Position numbers and translations under genes: made by a program. The notes below the pieces were generated by a model that was not told the origin of the DNA, did no database searches, and saw only the letters and a list, made by a program, of their open reading frames with translations. This document shows, piece after piece, positions 13,200 to 24,689 of a DNA stretch of 64,000 nt (positions are counted from its first letter, which is position 1; every line of letters begins with the position of its first letter). The stretch lies in contig JAJEKV010000109.1 of NCBI GenBank assembly GCA_021234155.1, positions 342,252 to 406,251 on the forward strand, in the 5' to 3' direction. The stretch is from Isoetes taiwanensis (taxonomy: Eukaryota; Streptophyta; Lycopodiopsida; Isoetales; Isoetaceae).

Positions 13200-14280
13200 T
13201 GATTTGGAAGATTTGGAAGATGCAAATTGACTTCAAGCCACAAAGAAACATAAATTTAGTGGTCGCTTTATCACCCGTTGGAGAAAAATCCAAGCCGACC
13301 GGGTCCATCACAAACTTCTAAGAATGTGCATTTGAAAGATTTAGAACATGGAAGTGTCCCATTTGTAAGAGCTACGTGAGAGTCCAAACCACAAATAATC
13401 TCGTAAGTTGGTTCTACCGGCCCAAGTCGAAATGTCGCAGTAAAACCTCAGTTCAAATGGCAAATCGAATCAAGAAGGCGATATCCAATGTAAGAATGCA
13501 AAATATCTTCAAGAATCCTTCGATCATGTTCATGCATATGTATCAATGCTAGATTGTACCCAAGAGAAAATATAACAATGTACAAAACATAGGTTTATTG
13601 AACAAAAGATCACTTGAACAATTCAAAGATACTCCTCCCGAAGCTTGGCTTATGGTTTCTATCGCGGAAGTCCTCCACTTGTCCATCCCCTTTGAACCAT
13701 AGCTCCATGTCAGTATGTCCGGCGCCGCCCATGCATATGTCGACGCTTAGTATCATGTTAATGTCGCTTTTCCCGTGGTGCTTCCAAACCCCGACCATCT
13801 TTTCAAGAAGCACCCTCATCATGCTAGGCAGCTCACCGGTTCCTAGCAATTTGGTCGCCTTCTCACCAATCACATACTTTTTAACACTTTCATCCCATGG
13901 ATCGTTGTTTCATAGTCCTCATCTTCGAAAGTGGAGGAGGGGGTTCACTGAGGATCCCCTTCCTTCTCATGCCCCCGACGGCTCCTACACCAAGCTATAG
14001 ATTAGAAAATAGATAAAAATACAATAAAGTGTATAAACTACGTGAGTGTAGCCTTACTTGTGAAGACAGTGTTCCATATCTCTCTCGCTTTGAATCCTCA
14101 TCTCCTCCCCTAACCGTTCAAGCGCCAAGCATACCTTCCATGGCCATGTATCCCAAAAAAGCAATAAAGAAAAACTCACAATAATCGCAGAATGAAAAAC
14201 TAGGATCCGAGGATCGCTCGCAATACTCAAATCATAAAAGAAATGGGAAAATGAAAGCCGCCGATGACTTTAAAGAACAG
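13200..14280. other. Spacer between satellite and CACTA; no recognised gene
   Basis: Moderately AT-rich single-copy-looking sequence. A minus-strand open frame of 87 codons (13610-13873) encodes a Met/Gly-rich peptide with no domain I recognise. This stretch may belong to the left part of the CACTA element, but no CACTA-type terminus (cactacaag) is visible here, so membership is unproved. Confidence 0.4.
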
Positions 14281-14396
14281 AGACGCCGTTTTAAGACGAT
14301 AGACGCCGCTTAACGACGCTTAAAGGTCGCTTAACGACGCCTATAACGACGCTCATCGCTATAACGACGTCGCATTGAAATTTGTTTTGTTTTCAG

Positions 14397-15000
14397 ATGC
14401 CGAGATGCCATATATATTGCCCTATTAGTCCTCCTCCGCCTCCGCCCTCCGCTTTCCTCCTCCTCCTCCTTCCGGAGCTCCTCACCTACATCCGCCATGG
14501 CCGCTTCTCCCGATGCATGCCCGCTTGATGCCGCACCAAAGGCCGCGGCAGCGCCGCTGAGCACTGAATCGCCTCCGCCCGAGTGGCTAGAGACAACCTA
14601 ACCCAAGAAAGGCCGGAGTTCAAGCAAGCCATGACAAAGCCGCGGATAGGGGCAAGAAAGACCTCGCCAGACATCGGGAGGCCGGAACCTTCTCAATACG
14701 TGCTCGAGTGCCTCAAGAAATGCATGGTGAGCTCGTTGTGCTTGGGCCCGCATGCTAGAGGATAGAGGCCTTTGGGAAGGGAAACATTTGTTGAAGCCCT
14801 ACTTTCAAAAGTTGCACTGCACCAACCAGTGGCATGCGGAAGTGCTCGACATGAATTCCTTTGGGAAATGGGACACCATCACGGAGGGCTTGGATTCCAT
14901 GCTTTCGAGGCTTGTTCTCGACGGGTGGAGGAAATCACCGCCGAAAGCACCTTCGAAGCCTCATGAAAGGGATCACACCGATGCCGATATATACCACTAG
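14397..15000 (+). pseudogene. GC-rich captured gene fragment inside the CACTA element (tentative)
   Basis: A stretch of higher GC and codon-like composition, opposite in strand to the transposase. It contains an ATG in good plant context (ccgccatgg, ATG at 14497) opening MAASPDACPLDAAPK before a stop. Further open pieces lie at 14583-14765 and 14752-15000 (the last 82 codons, ending with a run of Asp/His residues). No domain is recognised. CACTA elements often carry pieces of host genes, and the change of composition and strand fits that. It could instead be a second element-encoded gene (TnpA-like). Intron positions cannot be assigned with confidence. Confidence 0.3.
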
Positions 15001-15379
15001 ATGTGCACCGGCATCCACTTTGTTTTGTGTATTTGAATTGTGTATGGGTTTTTATATGAATTTTGTATTTTGAAGGGAATACATATATGATTTTTTGTAT
15101 ATGAATCTTGCATTTTGAAGGGAATCTTCACATTTTATGATTAATTAAACATAAAGCGTGTACTCAATCAGATGTAGAATCGCCTCGACGGCGCTTTGCA
15201 AGCCATAGGTCTATACTAGGATGCCAACTAACTTGGCATAAATGTCTATGATAACTTCAAGTTGCAATACTAATGTTGCCTAATATGGTTTGTAGTATAC
15301 ACAAATTCAAGATGCCAAAGTATTTTCTTATTCATATGTGGGAAGAAAATATAATAATCATAATAAAGTAATGAAGGTT

Positions 15380-18270
15380 CAATCGATGGTAGTCTTCTAT
15401 CATGACAATAGTCTGCCCCCAACCCCCCAACCTCCCTATTCGACCGCCATCTCTTCTTCACCTTCAAATATGGCCGGGAATTTAGCCTTACATGGAACTA
15501 CTTAACCACCACCGATCTTGCAAAGGATCCGAACTATAAGGTGACCTACAAAACCTCTATTACATTAGTTCCTTTGTTAATGACATATATAAATTTTATT
15601 GCATCCAAGTAAACATACTTGTTCACATTGCTCAACCCTCACGAAAGTGTGTCTTGACCACGATACCGACGAGTTGAATCTAGTGAATATTGTGCCACCG
15701 CATCTTTGCGTGATCGCGGGCATGAGCACCAAGACACACAAGATCAAACCATTCGCATCAAACAACATTGTTTTGAATGCACTACCGACATCAACCTCCA
15801 TGATAGTCTTTATAGTACCAATCCATTCCAACATTGCCTCGATTGGGTTTGGGTCCACTGACTACCACCGCAAACTGTACTAAACTTTGCTGATATACCA
15901 CAATCATAAGTGCGTTTGCTATGATCCACACTTTGTCGTCGAAAAGTGAGCACCGTAAGACCATATTGATGCATATGAATTATACTACAAAGTAAAGGAA
16001 CAAATGTTCAAAATAACTAACTAAACTCGTGGAATTATATGCTATTAAGTTGCACTTACAAATAGTGACACGCCTTTAGCATATGCAAATTCTTCGCTAG
16101 AAACATGTTCGCCACGCTGCCTTGCCATCTCTAGTTGTTCGAAAAAGCCATTTATTGTTTATCTCACTTGGCGTGATCCCTAGATGATCCGGAAGTGGTT
16201 GTTTACATTCTTTTGTCGATAGCGCCTTTCTCCTCATCTCTTTTTTTTTTCTTCCTCGTATTTTTTATCCATTTCTCCATGGGAGTGGAGTTGTAGATGA
16301 GAAACTTATTGACTTTTGCCTCGTTCTTCTAGTGTGAACAATTTCTTTCGGGTCTTCCTTCGGGAACTTCTCCAATTATAGTTGGAGTGTCTTCGCCGGT
16401 CCATAATCGTGGAGCATTGGGGTGTAGATCGCCAAGAACTCCGGTGACATAGAATAATGACTCTCGTATAACCAACCCTCGGCCATGCAACCCTCCCGCC
16501 TTGCCTTCTCGACGCATTTAAGTCCTTGAGGACCTTTTAAAGCGCTTCTATAAAAACATCCATCTAGGATTTGTTGTGCTCGCAAGCTCTACTTCGTCCA
16601 CTAAATGCACTAGTAAGTGAGTTTGTATGTCCGTAAAACTTGTTGGGAATTCTTTTCTAGCATACAACATGCCTCAACGACCTTTAGTTCGCATGTCCGC
16701 AATTTCATTTGTCCGGATCTCCTTCCTTGTAATCCATCTAAATATCATTTAAGAAAGAAAAAGTTAAGTGAGAGTTCAACATCGAAAGTGTTTTCTAAAC
16801 TGCATTTAACTCGAAAACTCGATAGGAGACATATTGCATGTAGTGGACCGTCGGCGAGACGACCCTCGTAACAATAGGCATAACAAACCGCAACATCTTA
16901 TGCCAATCATGAGATTTCAACCCGCTTAACTCCCCTTCGTTAGAGAAACAATTACGCGAACGAATGCATATATCCCGTCGGAGTCTTTATTGCCTTGATC
17001 GCTTCTAACGGGTTTCATACATTTTCTAGGCACGATCCAATCCACTTGTGGCCTTATTCCTTCTTCTCTCGACATTTAACCATGCTTTAGATTTTGATCC
17101 AGCTTCTTGTAGATCTTCTCGTCTCAGATCCGTGTCCTTACGTCCCAAGTGACATGCTTCCAAATAGACGCCAAACGTTTTTAAAGATGTGCATGGGATC
17201 AAGAAGATGATGGATCTTCAATTTGTCCAATAGGGTAGAAGGAAGAAGGATGCTTTCCACTTCATTCCCTTAACCTTATTTCCTTCAAATGCAAGATCCC
17301 ACATGTTACCCCAATCTCTCATTGTCAACCTTTTGGGAGGCTCTTCAAGGCAATGTTTTTCTCTTGGACCTACGATCGAAGTCGATTTTCCATTGGCAGA
17401 TATCTCTTGAAGTTTGCATAGACATTTTTGTGCAATGCCGCTTGACCGCGAGAGTTCAATTGTTCAAACCCACACAAGTGACATGCCGCATATCCAGACA
17501 CTTGGAGTCCGTGAGAGTTCATACAAACCAGGCCAATCGCCGTTGTCCACATTAAGATTGCTCTCAAGGTAAATCTTCGCTCAAAGACGAAGTTCTCTTG
17601 AGACATCGTAAACTTCAATACCTTCACTCCACAATGTCAAAAGCTCATCAATAACTATTTTCAGATATGGATCTAGACTTTCCTGGGCTTCTTCGGTCCT
17701 CGAACTAATAGTACTACCATTAAATGGCTAGTCTTCATGAGTAACCACGGTGGTAAATTATAGTTGATCAACACCATCGCCAAGTTGACCACGCTGTGGT
17801 GATTGACGCCCATAAGGATTAACACCATCCGATTGCCAACCCTAATCTGAGATTTCGTGGCTCTCTTCCAAATTCCGCCATGTTTCATCAATATGCTTCC
17901 ATTGCTTGCAAATACTAACCACGCTGAGTACATTGTCACTCGACGCATTAGCGCACACCAACCCATGAGCGGCTAGAGATTCACATCGAAACAATAGCCT
18001 TATGCGAGGGATCAATGGAAAGTAGCGAACCACCTTCATCGGGGACGGTCTTTCCCTTGGCATCCGTGATTGTACCTAGAGGCACCACATTTAGGGCATG
18101 TTTTCGTGTTCTTGTAGATGTCATCCGGATAATATACCATGCAATCATTTGGACAAGCGTGAATCTTATGGTAGCCTAAACCAAAAGAGTCGCCAATATA
18201 TTTTTTATTTCAAAGGCGACTTTTGGGCATAGTGTTCCCTTGTGGGAGTATTTTTCTCTTGCAATAACTG
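15380..18270 (-). pseudogene. TNP2-type CACTA transposase remnant
   Basis: Read on the minus strand, pieces in the correct order match the plant En/Spm TNP2 transposase (Transposase_21 followed by DUF4218/DUF4216-like parts). They are: a cysteine-bearing segment with HACPNDCMVYYPDD (about 18080-18180); VVRYFPLIPRIRLLF at about 18000-18040; NYNLPPWLLMK and LLVRGPKKP at about 17690-17770; FTLRAILMWT then a CHLCG-type knuckle at about 17480-17580; LDPMHIFKNVW near 17180; LSGLKSHDWHKM near 16920; KARREGCMAEGWL at about 16470-16510; and a C-terminal EQVCLL piece near 15620. The product would be a nuclear protein that cuts and rejoins element ends. Several frameshifts and stops separate the pieces, so it is a pseudogene unless some gaps are introns. 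Confidence 0.85.
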
Positions 18271-20870
18271 TGATAAAATGGACCTTTACGATACATTCAA
18301 CTACAAATTCAATAAGTCAAGTGATTGCAATTGTACTTACTCTAACAAAGCCGTAACAATCGCATTGCTCCATTTGAATTTGGCTTGAAGGTTTAATATC
18401 AATAAAGATGTCGCCAATCTAGATATGCTTGCACTGGATATAATGCTTTATGCGCCCTCCAATAAAAACGTGATCTTCATGACCATCGTTAGGAGTATTT
18501 ATATCGTCATCTAGGTCGTTGTCGAAGATTGGGCCAAATGCATCTAACATGTCGGGCTATGGGTTCCTCAACTTCCATGAAGTCGCTCATAGGGCATTGT
18601 CATCATCTTCATCATCGTATTCCTATTCGCCTTCATCATTGTACTCTTCATTATCGTTGTGCCCATGTTTGTACCATACCGCTCAATGTATTCTAATTTC
18701 GCTATCCGCAATGACTTTTGATGTCGCCAATTCAAGACGCTTTGATGTGGTCTTATATCCACTTGCCTACCCCGCACGCCGATTAAACGAAATATATACG
18801 TGATTGATACATACATTGAGAGCCCGTGGTTTGTTAAATTTTAAGCATTTAATAACGAACTAAAATATAAAATTTTATGTCATAATCAAAGCATATATTG
18901 AAGATATAATACACATTTATCTTCAATATGTGCAATCTCATTCCAAGAGAAGAAGAAGAAGAATTCAAGAAGAAGAAGAAAAATGGTGCATTCCGACAAA
19001 AAATTATATGAGTAATTTGAGTACATCATCAAAGGACCTCCTAGATATTCACCGTATTCATATTCAATGAACAATTCATCACCAATACACAAAGTTTTTA
19101 TAGCATAAACCATGATATATCTCCGGCCAATTTTACGGCTAAAAAAATCTTCTTGGTCTTTGTTTGCCTCGACAAATTCACAATTGGTAGCTTCAGATTC
19201 TCGATAGAGCTATTAATAAAAGCAAAAGAAGGTTTCCATGCAACCGAGGATCCACCATCAATATATGTGAAGCTTATGAGTCACCGGGCTTGGATATTGT
19301 TCGTGCATTTGAATTTAGGCCATAGATGAGCATGCGCCATCGATGCTTACTCAATTTATGCCAAGTGTCCGAAGTTATATTCAGGACCTACATATGGCAT
19401 TAAAGGAACAAATGCATTCATCTTTGACTTTCACACTAGTCATAATATATAATCCCAGGCCAAACCGGGACCCGACTATTTTTAATCATACAAATCGCCT
19501 ACCCCAATATGTAAATTGCTCCCCATAAATAATTGGCTTGCCTCTAGGCCATGCATTGAATTTCTTATCGATCTTTATCCAGAAAGGGTGGACCAAATGG
19601 ACTAGTGAAGGTGGAAGATTATTTTCTTGACATGATCTAGTACATTCCAATTTTGATGAACATTGTCATTCCCTCCAATCTTGGCAACGCCATTGCACGA
19701 CGAGTTCTATCACGTGAATGGGATACTCTTTGAGGAAGTTGATGGCTTTCTTTTTGTAGGGTTTTCTATGAACGCATTCATAGTATCAACATCATCTACT
19801 TCCAATGACAACATAACCCCAAAATCTATATATAACGCTTCGAGCTCACTTCATTCTCAATTTCTTCCTAACAAAATACAAGCAAACTAAGTTAAGACAT
19901 CGATTCAAGTACATGAGAGTAGTTGATTATCGCTCATAAGATTCGTGGTATTATACCTCGCTGGAATACCCCACATGTGGCCCGAGAGCACCGGATTTGT
20001 TCCGCATTCACCATATTTCTCAACATGGTCGAGGACGTTTTTTCATCCGCTTTATTTGTCCTTTGCACATCGAACAATTGCAATATAACCGCCTGGCAAG
20101 TACAAAAAAAAAAAAAGTAACATCAAGATATAAAGTTAACTAATCATTCAAACATGTTTATGGTACATACATCGGCGGCATTCATTTCATGCACACCACC
20201 CGGCCTCTAGGAAGACTAGGTCCACTGGGTCTAATTGGACTATTTGTGGCAATTGTTGGGGTAACATTCTCTTGCAAGTCGCCATGTAACTTTCTCAAAG
20301 CTTTCGCCTCACTTTACGCTCAAATTCCTTCGACGCTAGGTCCATGTTGTTTTTCTAGTAAACAATAAAAATATTAATAAAAAACCATGTAATAATATAA
20401 TAATTATAAATATCCATGTTTTTTTCATGATTTTATCAAATGTTTATTCTTAAGATTCAGATTCATACAACGTTTATGATATTTAGAAAGCATTTGATTG
20501 AAGGGTGCCTGAACCCGATACATCTAGTCCTCTCTATTTGAAATGGAGTCGACCAAGACCTTTATATTCACATAACCTTTCAAATCTTTTGTAATCTATA
20601 AAGATTGAAACTTTCGCTCGAGGTGCATAAACCCGATACATTTAGTCTTCTCCATTCGTGATGGAACCGACCAAGATTACTTTGATCATGCATCCCTCAA
20701 GTTTTTAACATACTTTCAAGATTCAATCTTCTAATCTATTAGCATTTGGAGGTGTTTAACTCTAACACAAAGATTAAAGCAGAGATCTTACCTTATGAAG
20801 ACCCACGAGCAAAAATCCAAAACAAACGAAAGTGAAAATAACAAGTAAATAACCCGAGCGGCCGGGTTCC
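18271..20870. other. CACTA 5' interior without recognisable gene
   Basis: AT-rich sequence with only short open frames. The part next to the transposase (18480-18816, minus) may hold its N-terminal end: a low-similarity piece reads FYWRAHKALYP. A ~112-bp direct duplication is visible at about 20507-20730, marked by two copies of cccgatacatytagtc. A run of A lies at about 20102-20115. Nothing else is recognised. Confidence 0.45.
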
Positions 20871-20879
20871 CGCCATATT

Positions 20880-22180
20880 TGACGTCGTTTATCGACGTCT
20901 GTGTGACGTCGTTTAACGACGCCAAGCTGACGTCGTCCTGACACCTAGGCATGCCACATCAGCTTGCGCCGTCTGATGCCCCCTCATATGCCACGTCAGA
21001 TGATCATGACGTCGTTTAACGACGCCAAATGATCATAACGCCGTTAAACGACCAACCGTGATTGTTTAACATAATGTAAAAACAACATACAATACAAATA
21101 ACACAAATAAATAAAAATACTGATTGTTCCCATTCATAAAATAAGCTTATACAACGACAACACAAATAGATAAAAAAACTTATTGTTTCCATTCATAAAA
21201 AAAAGCTTATACATTACTTATGTCCATCCTGAGGACGTGACAGTTTGATGCAACCATTTGCATCATTATCTGCACCATTAATGTCGTTTTCTCTTTGTTT
21301 GGCTCGGTGAGCCATTCTACCGATCGTTCCCGCATGGAACGCCCGGATGTTAGTGCAATCGAAGCTCCTTTTCACTCATCTTTGCCACGATGGTGAAGGG
21401 AGGGTTCTCGCCGGGGAGAAGTGGGGGGTTGCCGGAGTTGTCTTCCCTTGGAGGAGGAGGATTACCGTTAGAAGGAACATATCGCAAGGTGGTCTTCAAC
21501 CCACGGACCATTATAGCAAGATAGGGAAGAACACTCAAAAAATAAGAATAACAAAGACCATCGATGGATCCACTTATAACGTGGATGTAGGGTTAGGGTT
21601 AGGGTTAGGGTTAGGTTTTTATTTGGCAAAAAAAAAAAAAAAAATCCTTCAGGTCACGCCGTTAAACGACGTTGCCGCCACGCGGTCTTGACACGCGCGC
21701 CGCTTGGCACCAAAGACCATGCCACGCAGTTGACGCGACACGCCGGGTTGCAGTAACGCCGCTCAATCCACGGCACGCCGGGCGCTGTTTGACATGCGGT
21801 ACGCCGGCTTGGCACCAAAGACCATGCCACGCAGTAGACGCGGACACGCCGGCGGCGTAACGCCGCTCGTTCGACGGCGACGCCGGGCGGCGCCTTGACA
21901 CGCAGCCGCCGCCTTGGCAACCGCCCATTTCCACGCATGACGCGGCGCGACGTCAGCTCTGTGAAACGTCGTTGAACGACGTTTAGCTGACGTGTTTGAC
22001 ACGCAGAAGCCCCGCCGCCTTGGCGCCAGCATCTATGCCACGCAGCAACCGGCACGCCGCCACGATGACCGTCGTTGAACGACGTCGAAACGATGTTGTC
22101 GTCGTTGAACGACGATGTCGTCGATCAACGACGACGATCCGACGTTCATCGACGACGCGACGTCGTTGGACGTCGACGAT
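20880..22180. repeat. CACTA subterminal palindromic repeats
   Basis: Many copies of a self-complementary motif related to gacgtcgtttaacgacg occur in both orientations at 20880-21060 and again at 21655-22180. The second zone is also very GC-rich, with repeated caaagaccatgccacgcagt (about 21712 and 21820). In CACTA elements, short subterminal repeats are binding sites for the TnpA-type protein and come in direct and inverted orientation. The same motif at 14281-14370 would be the opposite end. A 60-bp tandem duplication (ttcccattcataaa type) lies at about 21115-21215 between the zones. Confidence 0.65.
21346..21640. other. Open frame plus hexameric telomere-like tract inside CACTA
   Basis: On the minus strand an open frame at 21538-21350 (62 codons, Pro/Asn-rich, no known domain) is preceded by a telomere-like tract. 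Read on the plus strand at 21588-21615 it is four and two-thirds copies of TAGGGT, the TTAGGG hexamer rather than the usual plant TTTAGGG heptamer. On the minus strand it reads aaccctaaccct, which resembles telo-box leaders of plant genes. This may be a captured gene leader and first exon, or the N-terminal part of an element gene. Homology is not established. Confidence 0.4.
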
Positions 22181-22191
22181 CCCTTGTAGTG
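22181..22191 (-). repeat. CACTA terminal inverted repeat (right end)
   Basis: The sequence cccttgtagtg is the complement of CACTACAAGGG, the canonical start of CACTA elements. Immediately to its right the sequence becomes an intron of a kinase-like gene, so this is the insertion border. The flanking gat (22192-22194) would be one copy of the 3-bp target duplication. Confidence 0.8.
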
Positions 22192-22204
22192 GATCAAGAA
22201 TGCA

Positions 22205-23232
22205 TCCAGTACTTTCCTAAAACAAGTACCTTGAGTCGATCTTGAAGCCGGCGCTCAACAAGAATTCAGTCCATGACATATCCCATGTATTATCTAGTGG
22301 TGTTACACCAAGCATGATGAGACAAAAAGAAGTTCTTCATAAGCATGGCATGCAAACAAAATCATATCAGTTTATCATGTTACCTAGTATGGCATGTGAA
22401 TCCAGACGATCTCCCTTCGTCTGTGAGATGCATCAATGCAAGTGTTCTACCAAGGCTCTCTTGACTTGCTGGCTGAATGTGCATATAATCACATTGCAAT
22501 TTAAACAAAGAACATGTGCACTTCGCAGTAGAAATTAAAGCAGATTTCACCATGCCAAAAGAACGAAATGGCAAATACTCGCCTGCAAAATATAGATAAA
22601 GTAAGGGACAAAATCTATCCTACGTGCAGTTAAAAATGATGAGCTTCTAATAATACTCTATTTTAAATGCAGCTAATTTATGACCTTAAAAACATTCAAG
22701 AACAGAAATACGGAAAAAGACTCTATCCTGTAAAACACACTGTTTTTTAAACGCAGCTAACTCATGAGTTTGCTCCTTCAAGTGAAGGCCTGCATACCTA
22801 TGCTTCTAATTCACCCGCAAACATATCCGCCACATTGAAGTCCCTGCCAAAATATATGTCGAACAAAGATAAGCAGATGGTATTTTATATCCACTCGGAG
22901 AGATATAGCCTATCTGCTTACCTGTTGATTTTAACGAAGTAGTCACCTTCTGAATATGAAATTTTGTAAGACTCATTGATACAACCACTGAAATGTATCT
23001 CTTTGGGCTTCGAAACCAATTTCCCGCAACCAAGCAGATGTGATAGGACTGTAAAATCACCACTGTCTAGAGAACTACCAGAGCTTCCACCTCTGCTAAA
23101 TTTAAACCACGCCTGGCTGCTCCGACATGCAAAAGCATTTGACCTGGTATGATAAGCAAATGTCTCTAAGGGTGCTTTCCCATGGGCCCGTCTGACCTGG
23201 ATAAAAGCGATGACATGGCAAGGTCGTGGCAA
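22205..23232 (-). pseudogene. Fructosamine/ketosamine-3-kinase-like gene, N-terminal exons only
   Basis: Minus-strand exons join in phase. Exon 23196(or 23232)-22922 ends with SGCINESYKISYSEGDYFVK, the family's Gly-rich/Lys strand (compare GxCI...VFVKVN in fructosamine kinases), with donor AACAG|GTAAGC. A short exon 22843-22815 encodes DFNVADMFAG (compare MFEGE). Exon 22582-22384 contains ESLGRTLALMHL. Exon 22334-22230 contains TPLDNTWDMSWTEFLL, with donor TCAAG|GTACTT. Phases agree (2, 1, 2, 2). The enzyme family phosphorylates ketosamines on glycated proteins; the plant member is chloroplast-targeted. If the second exon instead ended at 22798, it would end in a TAG codon. The catalytic C-terminal half (HGD loop) is absent because the CACTA element cuts the next intron at 22191, and no continuation is visible to the left. 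Scored as a broken gene. Confidence 0.7.
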
Positions 23233-24620
23233 AGTCGTCTCCGACCCTAAATTGCCACTTTCCTATGGACGAAAAACCTGGATCCTGTTTTTGAACGAAC
23301 CAGGTCTAAAATCGACCGGTAGCTCCAGCATCCACTGCTGAGAAGATCCGTCACAACCGGTAGAAACGAAAGCTAGACCGGCTGTTGCCCTACCGAGGTT
23401 TCGACCTGGGCAAAAAGAATTGTCGCCCTGTTACTTTTTCTTCGAGGTCCGAAACCTGAGTTGAGCAAGGTCAGGTCATGATGGGAACATGGCACGTCTA
23501 CGCTGGGCCTGAAAAAAATCCAAGGTTTTTGCCCCATGGGAAAGTACCCTAATTCGCGTGCAAAGACAAAGGCAGGCTTGAGTAGCGTCTTCTACAAGGC
23601 CTGTGAATCTGTAATGGCGTAGCACCACATGGAATATGAAAGCCGGTTAGCCGGTTTCCACGGTGGCCGCCCAGCAACACTGGCTAGTAACAGTTTGCAG
23701 GCAACAATAGGCATAGCCAGTTTTGGCATATCCTAGGCATATTCCAATATATACTTAGAATATGCCAGAGGTCCCCTTCCCTAAGGGCAACCCAGAAAAA
23801 CAACAATCGTTCAATGCAACCATTGAACACAAATGCCAAAATCTGTGTCATACTGTGGTAGTCACTAATGAGAACCCAGCAGAGAAGCGAAGCGTTGTTC
23901 CAATGGATGAGGATCAGCGGAGAGGAAGCACCAAATAACTTATAAAAGGCCATCTCTTCAGAAGCAAAGAAGATCAAAAAAGAAAAGGCAAAGCCCTTAG
24001 AATAACAGATTGCACAAAAGCACAAGGGTAAATATAACTGGTCCTCACTAATTCCTCAAATTTTGAGCAGAACAAGCAGAACACAAGCTTGATGGACTAG
24101 CAACAGGAGCTGGATATAGAACCGGAAGCTCGAGAAGCATAAATTCTTTGAGAATCAGAGTAGAGAGAAGCCTCATGGCAAAGCCACACCCTTTGAAGGC
24201 AACACAAGTCTGCCAAAGCCATATGGGCAAACGAAATGATACAGTCTCAAAGCAGCCTGATAAATTGATCCGAGAACCAAACATTGTCCTTGTGTGAACC
24301 TTTGTGTGAAGTTGTTCTACGTGGCTGCAAATTCCTCCAATTCTGTCCATCTGCAACTGCACAACAGCAATCTAGGCAAAAAAAATCCTATCCAATGGCA
24401 CATGGCTTTTTGCCTTAAAAAAATAACAAAAGCGGCCAAATTGCTAACTGTGCAACCTACTTAGCGCGCTAATAGATGGTAGTAATGTCATATCTATTTA
24501 TTTTGTCCTAATGGAAGGTTGGAATTGTAAGTTGATGTTGATTGATGTTGTTTTTTGCAAGTTGCTTGTTTAATAGCTAGCAATACAAACTTGTGAACGA
24601 CAATAAATGGAGTGTATTTG
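23233..24620 (-). other. Possible upstream exon/intron region of the kinase-like gene
   Basis: No transposon is recognised. On the minus strand a short open segment at about 24180-24048 (MRLLSTLILKEF onwards) is rich in Ser/Leu/Ala and could be a transit-peptide exon. This is only a guess from position and composition. The rest looks like intron or intergenic sequence. Confidence 0.25.
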
Positions 24621-24689
24621 TAATCTAATAGTAGAAAGAAGAAAGAAGATCGAGAGAACTAATACAAATTAATTATTGAACCTGTCAGA

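Larger units (their letters stand above)
14281..22191 (-). mobile_element. Decayed CACTA (En/Spm) DNA transposon
   Basis: Three signals agree. First, a minus-strand TNP2-type transposase remnant lies at about 15380-18270. Second, short gacgtcgtttaacgacg-like palindromic motifs cluster at 14281-14370, 20880-21060 and 21655-22180, as expected of CACTA subterminal repeats. Third, the right end reads cttgtagtg (22183-22191), the complement of the family terminus CACTACAAG. With the transposase on the minus strand, this right end is the element's 5' end. The matching left terminus was not found, so the left border is a minimum estimate. The element may extend left of 14281 or be truncated there. 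CACTA elements make a 3-bp target duplication, which cannot be checked with one end. The interior carries stops and frameshifts, so it is non-autonomous now. Confidence 0.8.

Noticed and set aside
18886-19113. Minus-strand frame with Phe-rich run (19113-18886)
   Set aside because: The Phe run comes from an AAG/GAA microsatellite near 18945-18980; no homology.
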